Source of the DNA: Ailurus styani
Taxonomy: Eukaryota > Chordata > Mammalia > Carnivora > Ailuridae
Reading direction: 5' to 3'
Assembly (NCBI GenBank): GCA_002007465.1
Contig: LNAC01000003.1
Location: 11,953,142-12,017,141, forward strand
Length of the DNA: 64,000 bases
The position numbers and the translations under genes were made by a program. Of this stretch, positions 56,766 to 64,000 are shown piece after piece (the stretch's first letter is position 1; each line of letters opens with the position of its first letter). The notes beneath the pieces were generated by a model that was not told the DNA's origin, made no database searches, and saw only the letters and a list, made by a program, of their open reading frames with translations.

Positions 56766-57419
56766 AGGAATACTTTTTGTAATCCAGTTTATACCTAGAT
56801 GACCACCCTGAAGATCATTGCATGCAGGGCCCTCCTAGGTAAAATTTTTTTGGAGGCCTCTATATAAAAAAAAAAAAAGTCATAAAAAATCAGCATGCCA
56901 TCCCTATTATGACAGTCTAGTCACGTGCTATTCTGGAGAGAAATATCTTGCAAGCCAATGGGCCCAATCTGTTCACTAGGCCACTCTTCTTGATCTAGGG
57001 CCAAGCTGCAGGGCCCTGGATAATCTCCAAAGGCTCCACTCCTGGAACTCCTAAGAGGCATTTGATAACCATATACAGGGATCAATGCCTACACAGGTCC
57101 TTGTCCCAGCTCAGGATACTTTGGCCAGAAAGCACTGCTGTCCTCTACCTGGCCCAATCACTGGAGAGAGGGAGACTTAAAAAATTTTAAGGAAGCCCTC
57201 TAAAATGTTAAGTCTCCTGAAGAGTAGGGTGGGCTAGTGTCCCCCTTACCCCAAAGCTTGCTGGGATCAAAGGATGTTACTGACTAAACTACCTAACAAC
57301 GAGGACATGGAAATAAATTAATTCTTTGGGAAAAATGTTAAAATAAACACTCTAAATAAAAAAGGTAGTTAAGAGAAATGTTTACAGACAGGTGAAACCA
57401 TCTGATAGTCAATTGTGGT
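56766..57419. other. Unassigned sequence
   Basis: About 650 bp, with an A13 run near 56866, no feature I can name. Confidence 0.4.
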
Positions 57420-57752
57420 TTGAGATGCTAAAAATACACAGATCTAAACAAATGCTGTAATACAGAGAACTGATGGTTGCCAGAGGGAAGGGAGTGGTGG
57501 GATGGGTACAGAGAGGAGTGGGAGAGATAGGATTCCAGTTATGAACTGTGTAAGTACGGGAATAAAAGCATAAGGAATATAGTCGATGATATTGTAATAG
57601 CATTGCATGGTGACAGATGGTGGCTCCATTTGTGGTGAGCATAGTGTAATGTACAGACTCGTTGAATCACTGTGTTGCACACCTAAAAGTAACGTATGTC
57701 GACTATACTCAAACAAATATTTTTTTAAAAGAAACAAATAAAAAAAATTAAA
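57420..57752 (+). mobile_element. L1 3' end
   Basis: 'acagagaactgatggttgcc' then 'agagggaagggagtggtggg', 'gaatatagtcgatgatattg', 'taatagcattgcatggtgac', 'agatggtggctccatttgtg', 'gttgcacacctaaaagtaac' and 'ctcaaacaaatatt' before an A-rich tail. The minus-strand open frames at 57409-57642 and 57444-57758 are antisense to it. Confidence 0.85.
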
Positions 57753-58194
57753 AAGCAATTTAAGGCCCTCTCCACTCCTTTTTAGAAAACATACACATTT
57801 CTAAAACACCTTTTCAGAAATAATTCTGCCCGATTGCTTTACCATTGATGAGAGGAAGATTGGCAAGAAATTATGATCTAATAGAGAGGGTGGGAAAATA
57901 TCATGGAAGTTTGACTTGACAGGAATAAAGCCTTTATTATCATTGTGTATATTATACTTTACAATTGTCTATTTTATTCCAAGGTGGCTTTGAAAGCTAT
58001 GAAACACATCACATTCAAATTGACCTTTCTCTTGCTCAGACTCCCATGACTGAGGGCTAAGGCTCGTTGAGGTGGGACATGGGCACAGATAGAGGTCCTC
58101 TGTGGAAAATCCTCCTTTTCCCCCATTCTGTTATCCAGAGTGATATTATATATTGAGAATGAGATTATATATTGATAGTAACAGTGTGATAGTT
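57753..58194. other. Unassigned sequence
   Basis: About 440 bp; a TATATTGA direct repeat near 58148-58173. No gene or named repeat. Confidence 0.4.
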
Positions 58195-58956
58195 AATCTT
58201 CTATATCAATTTGTCTGGGGCCATGATTCTCAGATATTTGGTCATACATTTCTCTGAAGGAGTTTTTTTGGGGGAAATTGACATTGAAATCAGTGGACTT
58301 TGAGTAATGAGATTATCTTCTGTTTCAGTCATTTCAGGGGGTTATAAAAGAATACTATAGACTAGGTGGCTTATAACCAACAGAAATCTATTTCTCACAA
58401 TTCTGGAGGCTAGATGTCCAAGATCAACTGCCAAGATGATGGGGTTCTGGTGAAGGCCCTCTTCTGGGTTGTGGACTGCCAACCTCTCAAATTCTCACAT
58501 GGTAGTGAGCAGAGTGAGGAAACCTGTTCTCAAGTCTCTTCTTATAAGGGCACTATTCCCACTGATGAGGGCTTCACCCCTGTGACCTAATGACCTCCCA
58601 AAGGCCCCACTTCCTAATATCACCCCATTAGAGATTAGGATTTCCACATATGAATTTTAGGAGGACACAAATACTCAGACCATTGCACTCCCCATAATGT
58701 GTGTGTGGAGGAAAGACCTCATACAAACAGTTGAAGGCCTTAATAGAACAAAGACTCACCTTCCCTGAACAAAAAAGAATTCTGCCAGGGTAGACTGCCT
58801 TTGGATTTGAACTGCAACTGTTCCCGGGGTCTCTGATCTGCCAACTTACCCTACAGACTAGCCTTCCCAACCCCGTGAACTAAGTCCTCAAAATAAATCT
58901 ATGTACATATGCACGTCCTATGGGTTCTGTTTCCATGAAAAAGGCTAACTAATACA
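58195..58956 (+). mobile_element. MLT2-type LTR (ERVL group), split by an antisense LTR
   Basis: Left part 58195-58320 begins TGTGATAGTTAATCTTCTAT and reaches 'cagtggactttgagtaatga'. Right part 58690-58956 resumes at 'cccataatgtgtgtgtgga', has 'ttgaaggccttaatagaaca', 'aaagaattctgccagggtag', AAATAAATCT (poly(A) signal region) and ends 'ctaactaatacaa'. The TG...CA layout of a solo LTR is preserved. The missing centre is occupied by the element at 58321. Confidence 0.85.
58321..58689 (-). mobile_element. MLT1-type LTR (MaLR) inserted in the MLT2 LTR
   Basis: Reverse-complement order: 'actaggtggcttataaccaa', 'cagaaatctatttctcacaa', 'ttctggaggctagatgtcca', 'cttataagggcactattccc', 'gacctaatgacctcccaaag', 'gatttccacatatgaatttt'. 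It separates the two halves of the MLT2 LTR, so it is the younger of the two. Confidence 0.85.
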
Positions 58957-58960
58957 AATC

Positions 58961-59210
58961 CTAATATTTTTTGAGCATCTATTATGTGACCATCTATTAT
59001 GTGTCCCATCATTTTACAAGTATTGTACAAGTTAATCCTCACAGCAACTAAGAGGTGGTTAGTTAGGTAGTGGTCAATGCTGGCTCCACTTTACAGAAAA
59101 GGAAAAGGAGATATTCCCAGATTAATTAGCCAAAATTGCACTGTTTGCAGCAAATTTTATAGGTTAACTCAGGCAGTTTGTTATTAGAGCCCATGTACAG
59201 AATGACTGTT
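58961..59210 (-). repeat. MIR SINE remnant
   Basis: 'ttttttgagcatctattatg', 'caagtattgtacaagttaat', 'cctcacagcaactaagaggt', 'ccactttacagaaaaggaaa', 'agcccatgtacag'. CATCTATTATGTG is locally duplicated at 58977 and 58992. Confidence 0.8.
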
Positions 59211-59239
59211 CATCTCTTGCCAAAGCACATGCAGGGTTT

Positions 59240-60864
59240 TAGAGGAGAAACATCATCAAATTTCTCAAAAAAAAAAAATGGACACTGGTCAAGTAGAGCA
59301 ATTTTCTTATTGCACTTACAAATGCCAACTTGGGAAAATATATATTTATGTTGTTAATTAAGTAATAGGAAAAGGATGTTTTGTACTGAGACTGCAATCA
59401 GCCCCATTCAAGGCTTTAAAGTTCAGAGCCTGAATGGAGTTGATTGCAGGCAAGACTCAACACTCATCAGACAATCAAATCACTCCATTTTTTCCTTGAC
59501 ATTTTCTTATTTAACTGAACCATAAGTGACATCTTCAGGGCAAATGATATTTCAAATTATTACTTTTTCTCCTAGTTATGCCTGGTTGAATCATTGTTGC
59601 AGGCCAGCAAATGGGTCTCTACAACCTTGAAAAAGTAAATGACCTTATTGTAAGCTTTGACCTTGCTTGCAGCATCTTCCCTGTTGATTTGTTAGCTCTG
59701 AGCATGGTGTATTGTTTCAGTGGGACAAGGTCTTTGAAGCTCCACTTTTTGCCACCCCTCCCTCCCTAATGATTTCAAGCTGTTCAAAGAACTGCTTTGA
59801 AACACAGGCAGGAGCTGAATGTTTTATAGTAAAGCTGATTTAAAACAAGCCTCAAATAATGCTTGCTTTTAGGCAACTAGGGGGGGGGTTGTGAATAAAT
59901 GGACAGTACATGCTCCAAAATGTCCCCTTTGCTTGATCACTTAGAGATGCGTTTGTCTTTCATTATGTATAGCAAGAAAAAAATTTAAAAAACAGGCTTC
60001 TGGAATTTATAACAAAGCAATAATGTAATATTTGGCTTTACTAGGATTTAAAAGCAGTGCACATGAGATTTCATAATATGCAAACAACTTCAGGGCAACT
60101 GTGATGCAAGGAAAAAATGAAATCATTTCTTTATATTGATTTTTCTTTCAATGCAGGGAAGCCTAGAAGACTATATGTTTGTTTCTTTAAAAGATACCAT
60201 GAAATCAGAATTCAATTTGTGTAGATAGTCCCAAACAAATTGGGGCAATAGAGAAATTACTGTCATATTACTTTTATTAAACACTTACTAAGTAACAACT
60301 ATGTCTAACAAATGCCTTTAAAACATATATACTATTGCCTAGATTTTGTTTATTAAAACCTATCAGGTTTATATGTTAGAGAAAGATGGTATATTCTATC
60401 AGTTCTACAATCTAGATCTATTTCTTATACATTTATATGTAACCGTACATAACAGAGTGGGCTCTTGATAACTATTTCTTGAATGAAGGATGTTAGACAA
60501 TATCTAGGACATACCTTTTTTTCTTTTTAAGCCACAGGAAAATAGAAGGCTCTCATCCTGGAGACATAATTGGGATATTATGTCTAGAAGCAGAAACAAG
60601 AAAGAAACATTTTTTAAACAGCTAATGTTCAGCATTGATCCCCAAAGGATGTGTCTAGGATTGGTAAGAAATACTTCCCTTAGCACCACAAATTCAGAGA
60701 AGGGCTGAGAAGGGCAGAGTAGAATTGTAGTGGCTAGATCACCATGGAAAAGAACCATTTCCATGAGAAAGAGAAGTAAAAGATGGAAAGAAGACAGGAG
60801 AAGGAATAAGAAGGCTTGAGTTCATGGAGATGCACATGCTGCCAGTAATGGTAGCCCATAGAGG
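59240..60864. other. 1.6-kb block free of recognisable transposons (candidate conserved non-coding block)
   Basis: No SINE, LINE, LTR or DNA element I recognise. It holds a near-perfect 58-nt hairpin (59392-59449), TTCAAAG-type motifs near 59790, TAATGATTTC near 59769 and a G9 run near 59881-59889. The only open frame (60504-60764 minus) has no supporting features. Function is inferred only from repeat depletion and structure. Confidence 0.35.
59392..59449. ncRNA. Hairpin-forming inverted repeat (candidate structured RNA or cruciform)
   Basis: Left arm CTGCAATCAGCCCCATTCAA followed by GGCTT pairs with right arm AGCCTGAATGGAGTTGATTG followed by CAG. The stem is about 24 bp with one C-A mismatch (59403/59438), one bulged A (59411), two possible G-U pairs and a 7-9-nt loop. 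The arms do not match any repeat family I know. The size resembles a short pre-miRNA stem, but a DNA-level role is equally possible. Confidence 0.4.
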
Positions 60865-61070
60865 GTACGTCAATTTCCTGCTGCTGCTGTAAGAAATTAC
60901 CCCAAACTTAGTGGCTTAAAACACAACAAGATTTACTATTTTATGGCTCTGTAGATGAGAAATCTTAAATAGATATGACTAAGCTAAAGTCAAGATGCCA
61001 ACAAGGCTGCATTCTTTCTGGAGACTCCAGGGGAGAATCTTTTGCTTTTTTTCAGCTTTTAGAAGCTGTC
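60865..61070 (-). mobile_element. MLT1-type LTR fragment
   Basis: 'caatttcctgctgctgctgt', 'aagaaattaccccaaactta', 'gtggcttaaaacacaacaag', 'ctggagactccaggggagaa' resemble the reverse complement of the 3' half of an MLT1-type LTR. Same group and orientation as the copy at 58321. Confidence 0.7.
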
Positions 61071-61830
61071 CATGTTTTTGGCACATGGTTCCACTTTATC
61101 TTCAAAGCCATTAATGGCTGGGGGTTTATAACATAAGAAATAAGTATCAAATAATACTTGATTGGAAGGACCCTCAAAGTTTATCTGGTAGTAGCTGAAG
61201 TTATTTTGCCAGAGAAAGAAGAAAGGGGATTTGGGCATATGGTTATCTCTATCTGTTATACTATAGTTTATTTTCTGTCCCTCCACAGCAGAACGTAATC
61301 TTCATGAGAGGTCTGGCACATACTGAGTATGCACTAAAGAGTTTTAGTATGAGTGACTTAATGATGAAAAGCTTTTTTTTTTGATCATAGAATAAATAAA
61401 TGATGCGTAGATGTCCCCAGGTAGCCAGCTTCTCCACCATATCATGAGTGTTTGTAGGCAGTAGGAAAAAAAGAGACCAAGGGACCAAGAGAAGCCAGAT
61501 GAGATGAAGCGAGAGAAGATAACCTTATTTGGGTTCTTGGATCTAAGCTTGTCTGAAGTCAGACAATTTCTCAACTACCAAATTAAATGTATCAGTAAGC
61601 CTATTTCATGCCCAAGTCCACTGATTTGAGTTTCTGTCTTCTATAACAGAAAGAGTCCTGTTAATTCATCCACCATTGCCCTATCAAGTTTCTTTTCCTC
61701 TCCTGAAATTAACACCAGTTTTTTGTTTCACTACATTATGAATACAGGGATCCTTGCTGATTACAAGTAAATCCAGCTTTTTCCTCCTGAGCACAATGGA
61801 CTGGAAAACTGAACAAAAATTAAATATAAG
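61071..61830. other. Unassigned sequence
   Basis: About 760 bp; overlapping minus-strand open frames (61059-61574) show no recognisable features. Confidence 0.4.
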
Positions 61831-61843
61831 AAAAAGAAAAGGA

Positions 61844-62038
61844 GGGGTGCCTGGGTGGCTCAGTGGGTTAAAGCCTCTGCCTTCGGCTCAGGTCATGATC
61901 CCAGGGTCCTGGGATCGAGGCCCACATCGGGCTCTCTGCTCTGCGGGGAGCCTGCTTCCTCCTCTCTCTCTGCCTGCCTCTCTGCCTGCTTGTGATCTCT
62001 CTCTCTGTCAAATAAATAAATAAAATCTTAAAAAAAAA
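61844..62038 (+). mobile_element. Young carnivore tRNA-Lys SINE
   Basis: Full-length plus-strand copy (GGGGTGCCTGGGTGGCTCAG, GTTAAAGCCTCTGCC, AATAAA...ATCTTA tail). Target-site duplication AAAAGAAAAGGA left at 61832-61843 and right at about 62040-62051. Confidence 0.96.
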
Positions 62039-62051
62039 AAAAAGAAAAGGA

Positions 62052-63035
62052 AACGTCTTTACCATTTTACCTTTGCAGGCTTTGTTGAATGCCCTGAACA
62101 TATAGGAATGTGTTAATTGGCATGGCTGCTACTACAATATATAATGTGATTTAAAAGGAGACAAGGAAAAACCTGGATGGGATCCAAGTTCAAATTTCAG
62201 AAGAGGGACTGCTTGGAATTAAATCTTCAAGACTAAGTGTCTTTTAGACTTCAATTCTGTCTCCTGGTAAAAAGGACCTGAATGTTTTCAGACCCTATTT
62301 GGTCCTGTCCTAGTTGTGACAATGAAAAGGAAAAAAAAAAAAAAAAAAAAGCAAAGGAAGAAAAGAAAGTTCCAACCAGATTAAATGCTATTCTTGATAA
62401 TGGTGTCCAATAAACTTTATACACTCCGAATCCCTCTGTAAATATGTCAACGCTTCAGCTTTTTGTTTTTCACCAACCGCAAGCGCCAAGGAAAAAAAAC
62501 ATTTGGAAGAAATGAATATGCTGTACATATCGAAAGATATACTGTATGTATCTGAACAAAAGACTTGTAGGGCACCATTTTATTGAACTCTTATTTCATT
62601 TCAAAAGCTGAGAGAAAAAGTGGGGGCTGTGGCTCTATCAAGTGTGTGGGCTTTAATATTTACTTTGGTCATAAAGAGCAAGTGACATGCTGAGGACTCA
62701 CTAGCATGGTGGAAACTCAGGTTGTCAGCGCCAGAAAATGAAATTTTTATTTATGGAAGTTGTAAGCTCTAGAAATGATACGTATTATTTTTCTGTTTCT
62801 ACTGATTTATAGGTTAAATGAATTAGTAGTCACTAAGTTGTAGCTTCATATTTTTTCTTCTTAGAAGCCAAGATTTAAAAAAAAAAAAAGTTGAGAGAAA
62901 GTTTTTTAAGAGACGAGAGATAAACTGATTAAAATGCTGAAAATTTCCCCAAAGAAAATGACAGAATCACCATGAATGCAGACTTGCAGGGATGTAGCTC
63001 TTATGCTCTGGTTTTCCACAGGATGAATCGTCCTT
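62052..63035. other. Unassigned sequence
   Basis: About 1 kb with no gene or named repeat. A20-type runs occur at about 62331-62350 and 62877-62889. Confidence 0.4.
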
Positions 63036-63056
63036 TTTCACATGTAACATGTGAAA
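63036..63056. other. Perfect 9-bp inverted repeat with 3-nt spacer
   Basis: TTTCACATG, TAA, CATGTGAAA. Each arm holds a CACATG E-box-type core. Could be a dimeric factor site or chance. Confidence 0.5.
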
Positions 63057-63477
63057 TAAATGTATTTTATTTGTGGAAATGGCACCTGTTTTATGAGTCT
63101 CTCTAGTTTAAAACAATGTAACAGTGTTCCCAAGTTGCAATTGCCTATATTATCTCCATTTTTAGATGGATATTTTGAACTTTAAATTATACAACGTGTT
63201 TAAATAAGAGACAAAGCTAGGTCCATGCTTCTGCTTTCTTATTTGAAGTTCTTTTTATTAAACCATTCTGGTTTAATACCTTATTTATACAAAATGAACA
63301 TCTGAAACCACTTAAATAACTAATGTTCATGCTACTGAAAAACATGAGGAAAAAATACCAAGAGAAATTATCTTCATACCTATTTAAGTTGTTAATTGTA
63401 GCATATTTGCTGGTCTCCTCATTTAATATTTTTTAAGAATGGAGTTTGAGGAGAATAATATTTTTTCTCTTTCACTA
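63057..63477. other. Unassigned AT-rich sequence
   Basis: About 420 bp with no recognised feature. Confidence 0.4.
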
Positions 63478-63718
63478 ACCTTCTTTTTATTATTATTATG
63501 TTGAGTTAGCCAACATTAGTTTTCGATGTAGTGTTCAACGATTCATTAGTTGTGTATAACACCCAGTGCTCATCACCACACATGCCCTCCTTAATACCCA
63601 TCACACGATTACCCCATCGTCCCACCGCCCCTCCCTTCTGTAAACCTCAGTTTGTTTCCTGGAGTCCAGAGTCTCTATGGTTCATCTCCCTCTCTGATTT
63701 CTTCCCATTCTTCTAATG
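63478..63718 (-). mobile_element. Carnivore L1 3' end, truncated
   Basis: Reverse-complement of a carnivore L1 3' end: 'gttgagttagccaacattag', 'gatgtagtgttcaacgattc', 'gtgtataacacccagtgctc', 'atcaccacacatgccctcct', 'cctcagtttgtttcctggag', 'tcatctccctctctgatttc'. The short length shows severe 5' truncation. The plus-strand open frame at 63531-63716 is antisense to it. Confidence 0.9.
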
Positions 63719-64000
63719 GGAGTGGGGGGTAAGAGGCTACTGCCATAGGCTAGGCATTATTAAGAGATTGGATATTCCTGGTGAGTAAGACAGATTTTTT
63801 TCTTCACAGAGTGCACTAATTAGAGGAGGTAATAATAAATAAGTAAAAAAAAAAACAAATAATATAATTACCAGTTTTAATAAGTATCATGAAAAAAAGG
63901 GTCTCATGAAAGGGCATTAGTACCCTTATAACAGAGACCCAAGAGAAAGCTCTCAACTCCTGCTGCCATGTGCAAATACAAGAAGTTTGAACCCAGAGGT
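63719..64000. other. Unassigned sequence
   Basis: About 280 bp to the window end with no recognised feature. Confidence 0.4.

Noticed and set aside
5169..62038. tRNA genes suggested by A and B boxes at many positions
   Set aside because: All are the tRNA-Lys-derived heads of SINEs; none folds to a complete tRNA with a 3' acceptor stem.
62328..62350. Poly(A) run suggesting a processed pseudogene
   Set aside because: No recognisable mRNA-derived sequence upstream and no target-site duplication could be found.
1..64000. CRISPR array, operon, prophage or other prokaryotic system
   Set aside because: No regularly spaced repeats with unique spacers, no dense coding, no ribosome-binding-site pattern. 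Repeat content is mammalian throughout.

Overview
This is 64 kb of AT-rich, non-coding nuclear DNA from a mammal, almost certainly a caniform carnivore and most likely a mustelid (mink, ferret, marten or otter group). The diagnosis rests on about a dozen near-identical, roughly 200-bp tRNA-Lys-derived SINEs. They share a head beginning GGGCGCCTGGGTGGCTCAG, the subfamily segment GTTAAAGCCTCTGCC, a CT-rich 3' part and an AATAAA...TCTTTAAA tail, with fresh target-site duplications. This is the carnivore CAN SINE (SINEC) group, in what I recall as its mustelid form. The species is inferred, not proven.

I find no protein-coding gene, rRNA or tRNA gene. Every long open frame is short, and most lie in SINEs, LINE remnants or purine-rich microsatellites. 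The window is best read as a gene desert or the inside of a very large intron, built up by layers of transposon insertion.

Layout. 1-8.4 kb: old L1 3' end, CA and GGGA repeats, three young SINEs. 8.4-12 kb: one long degenerate L1 (ORF2 and 3' end, plus strand) carrying an older and a younger SINE. 12-19 kb: mostly unassigned, with an L2 element and two MIRs. 19-21.6 kb: relic ERVL/MaLR-type endogenous retrovirus with gag-to-reverse-transcriptase remnants. 21.6-22.7 kb: old L1 3' end. 23-27 kb: hAT DNA transposon relics, an LTR relic and a small GC-richer island with a G-quadruplex motif. 27-37 kb: mainly unassigned AT-rich DNA with an AT microsatellite, several SINEs and small L1/L2/MIR pieces. 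37-38.5 kb: HAL1-like LINE. 38.6-41 kb: SINEs and a MIR. 41-43.6 kb: repeat-free block. 43.6-58 kb: SINEs, LTR, MIR, L2 and purine tracts. 58.2-59.2 kb: an MLT2 LTR interrupted by an antisense MLT1-type LTR. 59.3-60.9 kb: second repeat-free block containing a near-perfect 58-nt hairpin. 61-64 kb: one young SINE and the 3' end of a minus-strand L1.

No genes act together here. The most interesting content is candidate regulatory or RNA structure in the repeat-free blocks (hairpin 59392-59449; 41-43.6 kb), a CTCF-like site inside the retroviral relic, abutted AP-1 sites at 12866-12879, a G-quadruplex island near 24.6 kb, and a possible 35-nt minus-strand exon at 34443-34477. All repeat family names come from recalled consensus sequences. 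Boundaries of old elements are approximate, and those of SINEs with target-site duplications are accurate to a few bases.
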